Below are positions 44,982-51,627 of a stretch of 51,627 bases of DNA, in pieces. How positions within the stretch are numbered: position 1 is the first letter of the stretch; each line of letters starts with the position of its first letter. Below the pieces are notes generated by a model. That model was not told the DNA's origin and searched no databases. It worked only from the letters and a program-made list of their open reading frames with translations. A program made the position numbers and the translations under genes. Source of the DNA: Candidatus Sabulitectum sp. (GTDB lineage: Bacteria > Fermentibacterota > Fermentibacteria > Fermentibacterales > JCC-6); contig JAGLOJ010000051.1 of the NCBI GenBank assembly GCA_023139045.1, forward strand, positions 1 through 51,627. The letters are read 5' to 3'.

Positions 44982-45721
44982 TCCGCAGGATCCTCTGAGA
45001 GAAGTATCAGAACCTCGTTAACTCTCTCAAAATCAACCGCAGGGCTTACAGAAAGGGAAAAATCCATACCCCGGTCACCTTCCGAAATATCCTCCACTTT
45101 CCCAACTACTATTCCTTCCGGGTAAACTCCGCCGAACCTGCTTGTCAGAACTGTTTCACCAATTTCCGGATCTGCAGCGCCATCCACATACTCAAGCCTG
45201 AGTCTTCCACCGGATTCTGAACCTAGAATTCCCAGAGAACCGGTGGTAGCGGTAATACAACTCACATGAATTGCCGGGCTGGTGATGGGAACTACCGTGG
45301 AACTTGATGATTCAACCGATGTGATGATACCCACAAGCCCCCTGCTGCTTGTGCAGATCGCGCCTGTGTAAACACCGTGATCAGACCCTCTGTCGATAAC
45401 AAGGTCTCCCCTGATCAACCCCTCGGATCTGTACATTACCCTTCCAACCAGGGCTGTAACATCCGGCATCCTTGTGTAATGGAGCATTGAACGGTATAGC
45501 CTGCTTTTTGCCGCTATCTCCCGCAGTTCTGCGTTTTCCAGCATCAGTTTCACTGACAGCGAAAGATAGTCAGAATCAGAGGATCGATCTTCAGGAAAGA
45601 ACAGCGAGGCGAATCTTGCTCCAAGAATGGAACCGCCAACTCCGAGAATTGTTGGCCCCAGAAACAGAAGTGCGGCCGCAGCAACGATGTTCCATATTAT
45701 TCTGACATCGCGACTTCTCAC
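44978..45721 (-). CDS. mreC: rod shape-determining protein MreC
   Basis: 247 residues. An N-terminal membrane helix (about 9-28) is followed by a short coiled coil (SVKLMLENAELREIAAKS) and the beta-barrel periplasmic domain with VTALVGRVMYRSEG, DRGSDHGVYTGAIC and TSRFGGVYPEGIVVGKV, as in MreC. It links MreB to PBP2. The start is GTG at 45721, two bases after the mreB stop. Confidence 0.92.
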   Translation of the reverse strand: MRSRDVRIIWNIVAAAALLFLGPTILGVGGSILGARFASLFFPEDRSSDSDYLSLSVKLMLENAELREIAAKSRLYRSMLHYTRMPDVTALVGRVMYRSEGLIRGDLVIDRGSDHGVYTGAICTSSRGLVGIITSVESSSSTVVPITSPAIHVSCITATTGSLGILGSESGGRLRLEYVDGAADPEIGETVLTSRFGGVYPEGIVVGKVEDISEGDRGMDFSLSVSPAVDFERVNEVLILLSEDPAE

Positions 45722-45723
45722 GA

Positions 45724-46782
45724 TCAGCCTATCAGCAGTTTGCGATACCTGTAGAGATCGGAAAGAATAATACCCGCCCCGAGCACAGTACAGGAAAGAG
45801 GGTTGTCTGCAATTCTAATAGGCAGGCCAGTCTCTCTGGTAAGAAGAACGTCCAGACCACGAAGAAGCGCACCTCCACCGGTAAGAACAATTCCACGGTT
45901 CACAATGTCTCTGCCCAGCTCGGGGGGTGTTCTCTCCAGCCCCTGTTGAACCGCCTGTATAATTGCGTTAACTGGCTGTTGAAGAGCTGATCTAATCTGG
46001 CTTGCTTTTACAGTTGTAGTCTTTGGAATACCGTAGGTAGCATCCATACCGCTAACCTCCTCTTCCCTGATATCCTCCTCCAGCATCGATCCCAAGTTAA
46101 TTTTAACCATTTCCGCAGTACGTTCACCAATAAGAAGATATGCGGTCTTCTTCATGTAGCTGATTATTGCTTCGTTCATTTCATCTCCACCAACCCTGAT
46201 GGAACTGTCTGCTGCAATCGAATTCAGACTGATTACCGCAACTTCAGTGGTTCCTCCTCCAATATCCACAACCATGTTACCCACGGCAGATTCAACAGGA
46301 AGCCCAACACCAACAGCCGATGCAAGAGGTTCCGGTACAAGAAGCACCTCTCTGGCTCCTGCCCTCTCAAGTGAGGTACGCACAGCGTTAACTTCAACCT
46401 CAGTAATTCCACTTGGAACACAAACAAGAACTTTGGGACGCATGGAAAATCGTCTTGTCTGTGCTTGCTCGAAAAACCTTCTCAACATAGCCATAGTTGC
46501 GGTAGCCTCTTTAATAACACCATCTTTAAGAGGGCGGATTACTGATATATCCGCTCCTGTTCTACCCAGCATGGCTTTTGCCTCACCACCAACTGCAAGA
46601 ACATTTCCACTGTCCCTTTCGATGGCTATTACACTTGGCTCCTCGAGAACGATACCTCTGCCAAGCTGGTGAATAATTGTGTTGGCAGTGCCAAGATCAA
46701 TTGCCATTGCAGATGAGAACATTCCAGTTCCACTGGTGTTCTCTGAACCTGTAAACCTGGTAAAAAAGCTCCTTATACCCAT
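45724..46782 (-). CDS. mreB: rod shape-determining protein MreB
   Basis: 352 residues from the ATG at 46782, seven bases after GGAG (ATG 46788 is too close to it). An actin-fold ATPase that guides the elongasome. Motifs: AIDLGTANTI (phosphate 1), VIRPLKDGVI, VDIGGGTTEVAVISL, GIVLTGGGALLRGLD. First gene of the mreBCD-mrdA-rodA set and of the long minus-strand run that continues to arcC. Its promoter is not clear; a TATATA -10-like box near 46833-46838 has no good -35. Confidence 0.96.
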   Translation of the reverse strand: MGIRSFFTRFTGSENTSGTGMFSSAMAIDLGTANTIIHQLGRGIVLEEPSVIAIERDSGNVLAVGGEAKAMLGRTGADISVIRPLKDGVIKEATATMAMLRRFFEQAQTRRFSMRPKVLVCVPSGITEVEVNAVRTSLERAGAREVLLVPEPLASAVGVGLPVESAVGNMVVDIGGGTTEVAVISLNSIAADSSIRVGGDEMNEAIISYMKKTAYLLIGERTAEMVKINLGSMLEEDIREEEVSGMDATYGIPKTTTVKASQIRSALQQPVNAIIQAVQQGLERTPPELGRDIVNRGIVLTGGGALLRGLDVLLTRETGLPIRIADNPLSCTVLGAGIILSDLYRYRKLLIG

Positions 46783-46860
46783 TTTCATTCTCCTGATATA
46801 GAATCAGTATGTTTAATCTGGTAACGCAGGCTATATACCACTTATTGAACCAGACGAAAA

Positions 46861-46916
46861 GGGGTTACCCCGAAAGGGTATGCTCGGGGTTGGAATGTTA
46901 ACTGGAAGCAGTTAAC
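46861..46916 (-). terminator. hairpins between lipoprotein gene and mreB
   Basis: GTTAACTG-cttc-CAGTTAAC (46897-46916) is a perfect eight-base hairpin that contains the lipoprotein TAA. Next, ACCCCGA/TCGGGGT (46867-46890) and GGGG-TAA-CCCC (46861-46871) share bases and cannot form together. The latter is followed by TTTTCG on the minus strand. The set could end the lipoprotein transcript, or act as a switch-like leader for mreB. Confidence 0.5.
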
Positions 46917-47697
46917 GGATTGGGAGATCGAAGGCATAATCCCATGATCCTCTGTCGGAGCTTACGGTATCCACAGGAACAGGGGCAACCAGACCCCAGA
47001 CTGAACCATGGGGTTCTGTCTGAACGTCATAGCTTCTAACGCGTATTATGGCATTCACCGATGAGGAACCGAACCTCCATTCCATTGGCCAGGCATTGAA
47101 CTCATCATGCCAGGAAGAGGCAGTTGGCTCCAATGAAAAGTCTCCTGAATCAAAGAGAGGAAAAAGTTGGGAGTGTTTCAGAGAAACCAGGGCAGTATCG
47201 GAACTGGAACCGGATGAGGAGATAAAAAACCATCGATTTTCTTCTTGTGAAGAGGTGTCGCACGATGCAACCATCTCCCACTGCACCGGTACAACTGGAA
47301 AACCGGTTCTGATCAATGAAATAACTGCGTAAACATCAAGATAACCACTTCCCGCCGGCATTCCTCCCGTGAAAAAAAGGGCTCGTGCTTCTTCAGGCTG
47401 GTAAATTAAACACCCTTCCGAGTCAAGAAGCAATGAAATTAATGGAGATCCGTCAGGACCGCAGAAATCTGCCCTGACAGCCGGTATGTTTTTTGAAGCC
47501 CAGAGCAGAAACGGACCGGAAAAGACCTGATTCTCACCCTCGAGTCTTGCTCTTCCTCTTAGAAGGAAATGCTCAGCACTTTCCCACTGCCAGGAAGCCC
47601 TCGCGGCATATGAAGAAACCTCGGCGGATCTGGATACAACCGCAGGTCCGCAGGCTGTGGCCATGAGCAAAAAAAGTAATGCAGAAAAACTGCGCAT
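46912..47697 (-). CDS. LolB-like outer-membrane lipoprotein
   Basis: 261 residues. A signal peptide with a lipobox ending ATAC (Cys16). The mature part starts with a WQWESAEHFLLRGRARLEG segment and continues as a beta-rich sheet (SGPFLLWASKNIPAVRADFCGPDGSPLISLLLDSEGCLIY), similar to the LolB/DUF4292 fold that receives lipoproteins at the outer membrane. No long hydrophobic helix other than the signal. It is the third gene of a short operon with the small protein and the PHP gene; TGATG overlaps the previous stop. Confidence 0.6.
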   Translation of the reverse strand: MRSFSALLFLLMATACGPAVVSRSAEVSSYAARASWQWESAEHFLLRGRARLEGENQVFSGPFLLWASKNIPAVRADFCGPDGSPLISLLLDSEGCLIYQPEEARALFFTGGMPAGSGYLDVYAVISLIRTGFPVVPVQWEMVASCDTSSQEENRWFFISSSGSSSDTALVSLKHSQLFPLFDSGDFSLEPTASSWHDEFNAWPMEWRFGSSSVNAIIRVRSYDVQTEPHGSVWGLVAPVPVDTVSSDRGSWDYAFDLPIR

Positions 47698-47903
47698 CAG
47701 ATGTTGTATTGTTTCTCCAATGTAATGATGCGCTTCTCTGTAGCGAGCTCATTTCTGTACAGTTTCCGTCTCTTGAGTAAAGGCTGTGCCTTTGCCTCTG
47801 GAACCTTCTTCAGTAAACTGTCGAGCATCTTAAGAGCTTTCACTCTATCTCCGTCTTTTGCCGTTTTATCAATCTGTCTAACAAGGTCACTCAGTTTTGC
47901 CAT
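47697..47903 (-). CDS. small helical protein of unknown function
   Basis: 68 residues, rich in Lys, Leu and Glu: MAKLSDLVRQIDKTAKDGD, then VKALKMLDSLLKKVPEAKAQ. It looks like two or three helices, perhaps a single TPR-like unit, with no Cys or membrane segment. It is not ribosomal protein S20 although it is small and basic. ATG 47903 lies within the end of the PHP gene (17-base overlap). Confidence 0.6.
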   Translation of the reverse strand: MAKLSDLVRQIDKTAKDGDRVKALKMLDSLLKKVPEAKAQPLLKRRKLYRNELATEKRIITLEKQYNI

Positions 47904-48783
47904 TGGTAATCCTTCCCCTCGCAGTGCATTCGTTCATGAAATTAATAACCTTATCTGTATCAACACCGAAAGAACCATCACACCAGCCTGGAACCGGGTG
48001 CTTGATTCCATGAAAATCGCTTCCTCCTGTAAGAAGAAGTCTGTGTTTTTTCGCTACATCCTCCAGAAAAGACACCAGGGCACCGGCCTGCTCGGGATAG
48101 TAGGCCTCAAGACCGGCAAGACCGGAATCCACCAGGGAAGACACGAGGGCTCCCAATTCACGAAAACCCTCAACCTGAATATACTTAGGATGTGCCAGCA
48201 CCGGCAGCCCCCCGGCCTGCCTGATTATCTCAATGGCTCTGTAATCTCCAAGGCGTTTTCTTTCCACATAAGCAGGCTTTCCAGATCCGAGATACCTGTT
48301 GAAAACTTCGTCCGAAGATCCGACAAGCCCCTTTTTTACAAGGACTGCCGCTATGTGAGGTCTACCCACAATCGCATCACCGGCCTCAGCCATCACATCT
48401 TCCATTGTGATTTCGAACCCGAGTTCCCGGAACCTGTGAATTATGGCCGGGTTTCTGGTATTTCTTCCATCGACAACATACTGAAGTGCCTTCTGGATTT
48501 CTGATGAAGCGTCGCAGAGAACCGATAAATCCGCTCCGGGGAAATAGCCAAGCAGATGGGCCGATCCACCTGTGTGAAGATCCACACTAAGCTCCACCGC
48601 AGGGACGTAGAACAATCCCAGTTCGGAAGACCTCGCAGCCGCCTTTTCAATTCCTGCAAGAGTGTCATGATCGCTGATGGCAAATCCATCAAGACCGCAT
48701 CTTGCCGCTTCATCAACCAGCTCGATTGGGGTCAGTCTGCCATCGGAGGCAGTACTGTGTGTATGAAAATCGCACAATCCCAT
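47887..48783 (-). CDS. PHP-family phosphoesterase (YciV/RNase AM-like)
   Basis: 298 residues. The PHP motifs DFHTHSTASDGRLTP, AISDHDTLAG, VPAVELSVD, HLLGYFPG and GSDFHGIKH give the metal-binding set of the family. E. coli RnmA (YciV) is a 5'-3' exonuclease acting on short RNA and 3',5'-bisphosphates; this protein may act similarly. ATG 48783 follows GAGGAGAAAT. Confidence 0.88.
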   Translation of the reverse strand: MGLCDFHTHSTASDGRLTPIELVDEAARCGLDGFAISDHDTLAGIEKAAARSSELGLFYVPAVELSVDLHTGGSAHLLGYFPGADLSVLCDASSEIQKALQYVVDGRNTRNPAIIHRFRELGFEITMEDVMAEAGDAIVGRPHIAAVLVKKGLVGSSDEVFNRYLGSGKPAYVERKRLGDYRAIEIIRQAGGLPVLAHPKYIQVEGFRELGALVSSLVDSGLAGLEAYYPEQAGALVSFLEDVAKKHRLLLTGGSDFHGIKHPVPGWCDGSFGVDTDKVINFMNECTARGRITNGKTE

Positions 48784-48807
48784 ATTTCTCCTCTCTGGAG
48801 GGTTTGA

Positions 48808-48835
48808 ATATTATCATAGGATGATCAAGTAACAA
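48808..48835 (-). promoter_or_regulatory. possible promoter of the PHP operon
   Basis: On the minus strand TTGTTA (48830-48835), a 16-base spacer and TAATAT (48808-48813), giving a short leader before the ATG at 48783. The match is moderate. Confidence 0.45.
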
Positions 48836-48873
48836 CTCAGAGCAATGAAAAGTCTGCAAGAGGGGGGTATTCA

Positions 48874-50202
48874 ATGAGCCACAAGGTTATGTACATAAGA
48901 GAACCTGTACTGGGTACTATACGTCTTTCCCCATTACAGGAAGAACTTCTCAAAACGGTAGAGGTTCAAAGACTCAGCTTCATTCATCAACTGGGAACCA
49001 CATTCCAGAGCTACCCCGGCGCCCACTGCATGAGGCTTGCCCACGCTCTTGGCGTTTCCCATCTTGCAGGTCGTATAGCCGGGCACCTCAGCGACAGAAG
49101 CACAGAGGAATACAATGACATAACCGGAGCCACGCGGAACCTGGTTGAGGCTGCCGGGCTTCTCCATGACATCGGTCACACACCATGGTCACATACTCTG
49201 GAACCACTCTACCTTGAACTCACAGGTGGAGACCACATGGATCTCGTTGCAGACATGATCACCGGCAGAACAACAATGCCCGTACGGGGAGCAGGAAAAA
49301 TTCCTGAGATTCTGAGAAAATACAGCATTGATCCTGAAGATGTAGCAGATCTGATTACCGGCAGGTACACGAAGAAGGAATTCGCTCAGCAGATGATCTT
49401 CGGTGAAGTGGATGCTGATATGCTGGATTACCTCCAGAGAGATTTCCACTTCACGGGTGTTGCCTTCGGCCACATTGAGGTGGACAGAATCATTTCCATC
49501 ATGGCAATCAAGGAGGGCAAACTTGTTTTTCTGGAGAAAGGGCTGAATGCCATCAGAGACTTTCTTCTTGCCAGGCTTCAGATGTACTCATCTGTCTATC
49601 TTCACAAAAAAACCAGAATTGTTGACAAGATGCTGCTCAGTGCAGCTCGAAGAAGTGTGATTGAACTGAAGGAGATTGAAAGCTTCATGTTCATGACTGA
49701 TGATGAAATTCTCAGTTTTCTGGAAAAGGAATCGGCGGATCCATGGGTCAGAGAAATGGCATGGAGGGTCAAGTACAGACAGGGTCTTTTCACTCAGGTT
49801 TTCAGGGTTGACGCCGTAACCACCTCGGAAAGTGACAATCATTTCCTTAACAGCCTCAGGAATCAGAACAGCACACCCGAGAAGGTGGCGGAACTCCTCA
49901 TAGCAGAAATATCAAAGAAAGCAGGAATTGATTCGGGATATATTCTCGTGGATCTTCCAATTGAAGCGGTGAAAATCTCCGAGGAAAGATTTCAGAAACT
50001 GGACATCAGATTCCTTAACGAAAGAAACCAGATGATCCCGCTGGATGAGATCGACCCCCCCTTCGCAGAATACCTGATGAAGGCCAGACCCAACCGAAAC
50101 CTGTTAACCGTCGCCTGTGCCCCGGAGTTCAAACAGCAGGTAAAGGAAGCATGCGGGGAGATATTCAAGAATGCAGTAGAGCCACTTTTCAGTCAGGGAT
50201 AA
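48874..50202 (+). CDS. HD-domain phosphohydrolase (COG1078/dGTPase-like)
   Basis: 442 residues from ATG 48874, with a GGGGGG site upstream. Motifs: SYPGAHCMRLAHALGVSHLAG, LLHDIGHTPWSH (HD pair), and GEVDADMLDYLQRDFHFTG. This is the SAMHD1/dGTPase-like subgroup found as an uncharacterised HD hydrolase in many bacteria. The substrate is probably a nucleoside triphosphate, but that is inference. Transcribed divergently from the PHP gene. No regulatory domain was seen at the C-terminus. Confidence 0.9.
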   Translation: MSHKVMYIREPVLGTIRLSPLQEELLKTVEVQRLSFIHQLGTTFQSYPGAHCMRLAHALGVSHLAGRIAGHLSDRSTEEYNDITGATRNLVEAAGLLHDIGHTPWSHTLEPLYLELTGGDHMDLVADMITGRTTMPVRGAGKIPEILRKYSIDPEDVADLITGRYTKKEFAQQMIFGEVDADMLDYLQRDFHFTGVAFGHIEVDRIISIMAIKEGKLVFLEKGLNAIRDFLLARLQMYSSVYLHKKTRIVDKMLLSAARRSVIELKEIESFMFMTDDEILSFLEKESADPWVREMAWRVKYRQGLFTQVFRVDAVTTSESDNHFLNSLRNQNSTPEKVAELLIAEISKKAGIDSGYILVDLPIEAVKISEERFQKLDIRFLNERNQMIPLDEIDPPFAEYLMKARPNRNLLTVACAPEFKQQVKEACGEIFKNAVEPLFSQG

Positions 50203-50262
50203 ACAACGGGAAACCCAAAATTCAATGAAGAGTTTCTGCAAAACCTGCTCAACACTGGCGGC

Positions 50263-50282
50263 GTAGTGGATGCTTTTGGAAC
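50263..50282 (+). repeat. 20-bp direct repeat, copy 1 (left of first TA module)
   Basis: GTAGTGGATGCTTTTGGAAC. Copies 2 (50842-50861) and 3 (51503-51522) differ at a few bases. The copies lie before, between and after the two toxin-antitoxin modules. Confidence 0.8.
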
Positions 50283-50288
50283 AAACGC

Positions 50289-50318
50289 TTGCACTCTATT
50301 CTTGATGTAGTATATTGT
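50289..50318 (+). promoter_or_regulatory. promoter and operator-like repeat of the first TA module
   Basis: TTGCAC (50289-50294), a 16-base spacer and TATATT (50311-50316); TATTGT with an 18-base spacer is an alternative. TGTGATAC (50316-50323) and TGTGAATAC (50335-50343) form a spaced direct repeat over the start region, where a ribbon-helix-helix antitoxin could bind and repress. Confidence 0.5.
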
Positions 50319-50361
50319 GATACGTAAGCATTCATGTGAATACATTTCGAAGGGGTGTTGA

Positions 50362-50580
50362 ATGAGTACTGCTATTTCTGTTAGACTGCCTGAATTTCTT
50401 GCTCAAGAGTTGGGTGAGGTTGCAAGGGATACGGACCGGTCTAAGTCCTATCTGATTCAGAAGGCAATTGAAGCATATCTGGATGATCTGGCAGATTTAC
50501 AGGTATCTATGGATAGACTTCATGATACAACCGACGCTGTGGTATCTCTCGAAGACATGCGATCTGACCTTGGCCTATAG
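50362..50580 (+). CDS. ribbon-helix-helix antitoxin
   Basis: 72 residues. MSTAISVRLPEFLAQELGEVARDTDRSKSYLIQKAIEAYLDD is a CopG/RelB-type ribbon-helix-helix DNA-binding domain; the C-terminal part (LHDTTDAVVSLEDMRSDLGL) would wrap the toxin. ATG 50362 follows AAGGGG. It overlaps the toxin gene by 11 bases. Confidence 0.88.
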   Translation: MSTAISVRLPEFLAQELGEVARDTDRSKSYLIQKAIEAYLDDLADLQVSMDRLHDTTDAVVSLEDMRSDLGL

Positions 50581-50845
50581 AGTCACATTCAAGAAGTCGG
50601 TTAGCCGGGATCTCAGAAAGATCGATATCACAGAAGCTGATCGAATCTTCACTAAAATATCTGAGGAACTCTCTCACAAAGCAGACTCAATGCCTGAACT
50701 GAAGGGAAGGTTTGCTGGGCTAAGAAAGTACCGGGTAGGTGAATACCGGATCATTTTCACAATCCTCAACGATTCTATACTGATCACCAGAATCAGACAT
50801 AGAAAAGAAGTTTGCAAAAACTTATCTTATTCCGGCACCCCGTAG
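50570..50845 (+). CDS. RelE/ParE-family toxin
   Basis: 91 residues from a TTG at 50570 (TTG GCC TAT AGA), overlapping the antitoxin stop; no ATG is in frame at the correct place. YRVTFKKSVSRDLRKID, then LKGRFAGLRKYRVGEYRIIFTI and RIRHRKEVCK are the RelE-type fold with the usual C-terminal basic residues. It would cut ribosome-bound mRNA or act on gyrase. The gene ends with a repeat copy nearby. Confidence 0.88.
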   Translation: MAYRVTFKKSVSRDLRKIDITEADRIFTKISEELSHKADSMPELKGRFAGLRKYRVGEYRIIFTILNDSILITRIRHRKEVCKNLSYSGTP

Positions 50846-50861
50846 TGGACACTTTTCGAAC
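50842..50861 (+). repeat. 20-bp direct repeat, copy 2 (between the TA modules)
   Basis: GTAGTGGACACTTTTCGAAC, preceded by CACCCC as in copy 3. It overlaps the end of the first toxin gene by four bases. Confidence 0.8.
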
Positions 50862-50938
50862 TGATATCAGGAAATCCACAACAGGAAAGTCTGGACTTCT
50901 CTGATACCCAGGTCTTATCTTTCAAATAACGGAGAGGA

Positions 50939-51163
50939 ATGAACATGGAAATCAGTTTTCAGTTGGAAAAGATGACAGTTCTGGAAAAGCTTCAAACGAT
51001 AGAAGAAATCTGGAAAAATCTAGCAGAGTCTTCTAACAGCATACCATCTCCTTCCTGGCATAATGATGTTCTTCTTGCCAGAGCGGGAAGAGTCGAGGAA
51101 GGGTCATCACAATTTTCTGACTGGTCTGAGGCAAAAGATCGAATCCGCGACAAAACCAGATGA
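50939..51163 (+). CDS. addiction-module antidote protein (PF09720-type)
   Basis: 74 residues. LEKMTVLEKLQTIEEIWKNLAE and the C-terminal SPSWHNDVLLARAGRVEEG segment are typical of the PF09720/TIGR02574 antidotes. ATG 50939 has GGAG five bases upstream; ATG 50945 is also possible. Its stop overlaps the toxin ATG (ATGA). Confidence 0.9.
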   Translation: MNMEISFQLEKMTVLEKLQTIEEIWKNLAESSNSIPSPSWHNDVLLARAGRVEEGSSQFSDWSEAKDRIRDKTR

Positions 51164-51465
51164 TTATTCAAATTCTTGGTGATGCCGAGAAGGATCTGAT
51201 AGATGGATTTAATTTCTACGAATCTCAAGAATCCGGTCTGGGTGACTACTTCATTGATACTCTTTTCTCTGATATAGACTCACTACACCTTTATGCTGGC
51301 ATTCATCCCATCAGATTCAATTATCACCGTGTGCTTTCCCAACGATTCCCATTCGCAATCTACTACGAACTGAACGGGGATACTGTTAAGATATGGGCTG
51401 TACTGGATTGCAGACGGAATCCTGTTTCTACCGAGAAAAGGCTGGAAAATCTGGAGCTAAGGTAG
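51160..51465 (+). CDS. ParE-family toxin
   Basis: 101 residues. Begins MIIQILGDAEKDLIDGFNFYESQ and continues GLGDYFIDTLFSDIDSL, HPIRFNYHRVLSQRFPFAIYYELNGDTVKIWAVLDCRRNP, matching the ParE/RelE fold found next to PF09720 antidotes. It follows its antitoxin with a four-base overlap. Confidence 0.9.
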   Translation: MIIQILGDAEKDLIDGFNFYESQESGLGDYFIDTLFSDIDSLHLYAGIHPIRFNYHRVLSQRFPFAIYYELNGDTVKIWAVLDCRRNPVSTEKRLENLELR

Positions 51466-51502
51466 TAGCTAATTCCTCCACTGATCAAAAACCTGACACC
51501 CC

Positions 51503-51522
51503 GTAGTGGATGCTTTCGGAAC
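51503..51522 (+). repeat. 20-bp direct repeat, copy 3 (right of second TA module)
   Basis: GTAGTGGATGCTTTCGGAAC, preceded by CACCCC; one base from copy 1. Confidence 0.8.
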
Positions 51523-51540
51523 TTCCATAGTCAAATTTGA

Positions 51541-51627
51541 TCTGAGGTTATTAAAGCAAACCAGATTCATGCTCTTATTCAGTGGAAACACGACCACCTG
51601 AAAGGCGACGACTTAAACAGGCAATAC
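51541..51627 (+). other. open frame running off the right edge
   Basis: Twenty-nine codons without a stop (SEVIKANQIHALIQWKHDHL then KGDDLNRQY) directly after copy 3, cut by the window end. The composition looks protein-like, but there is no start codon, so this may be the tail of a gene remnant or chance. Confidence 0.2.

Noticed and set aside
47697..47903. ribosomal protein S20
   Set aside because: Small and basic, but the sequence does not match the S20 pattern.
1..51627. CRISPR array
   Set aside because: No regularly spaced repeats with unique spacers were seen; the 20-bp repeats at 50.2-51.5 kb are too far apart and bound genes.

Overview
The window reads as chromosomal DNA of a diderm, probably anaerobic bacterium outside the well-studied phyla. 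Diderm evidence: lipoprotein processing genes (lgt, lspA), two lipoproteins with clear lipoboxes, a LolB-like lipoprotein and a secreted beta-barrel-like protein. The C-terminal tail of one secreted protein, the large fused TPR/STAND regulators and the gene clusters fit an FCB-type or Fermentibacteria-like lineage, but that placement is an inference from gene content only.

Layout. (1) 1-2.2 kb: an AT-richer left edge with a broken membrane glycosyltransferase fragment and a zinc-ribbon membrane protein, probably accessory. (2) 22.9-2.2 kb, minus strand: a compact operon starting at a consensus promoter, reading tRNA-Val, thrS, infC (with an AUC start codon), rpmI, rplT, a ZapB-like coiled coil, zapA, rny, ymdB, ispA, dxs, nadK, recN, pgsA, smc, ftsY, an orphan ABC ATPase and a 1211-residue GGDEF/STAND/TPR protein. 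It joins translation, cell division, RNA decay, isoprenoid and lipid synthesis, chromosome maintenance and signalling. Most junctions overlap by a few bases, with many GTG or TTG starts. (3) 22.9-25.7 kb: a divergent control region, then two plus-strand genes for exported proteins (a short secreted protein and a SurA-like lipoprotein), closed by a strong terminator. (4) 46.8-25.7 kb, minus strand: an 18-gene run with mreBCD, mrdA and rodA (rod shape), lgt, comF, a membrane protein with a poly-threonine tail, dnaE, a beta-barrel-like protein, an M29 aminopeptidase, a Trm112-like protein (58 residues), a DUF167 protein, an 872-residue degenerate STAND/TPR protein, a short purine-nucleoside-phosphorylase-like protein, ileS, lspA and arcC. 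(5) 48.8-46.9 kb, minus: PHP phosphoesterase, a small unknown protein and a LolB-like lipoprotein. (6) 48.9-50.2 kb, plus: an HD-domain phosphohydrolase. (7) 50.2-51.6 kb, plus: two different toxin-antitoxin modules, each bounded by copies of a diverged 20-bp direct repeat, which looks like a small accessory island.

The most unusual content is the pair of large STAND/TPR proteins. In one, an intact-looking diguanylate cyclase with an allosteric I-site sits in front of one good P-loop module and one P-loop module that has lost its key Walker residues. The other has a decayed nucleotide-binding module in front of TPRs. Next in interest are the repeat-bounded toxin-antitoxin cassettes, the short nucleoside-phosphorylase-like protein coupled to ileS, and the structured divergent control region at 22.95-23.28 kb.
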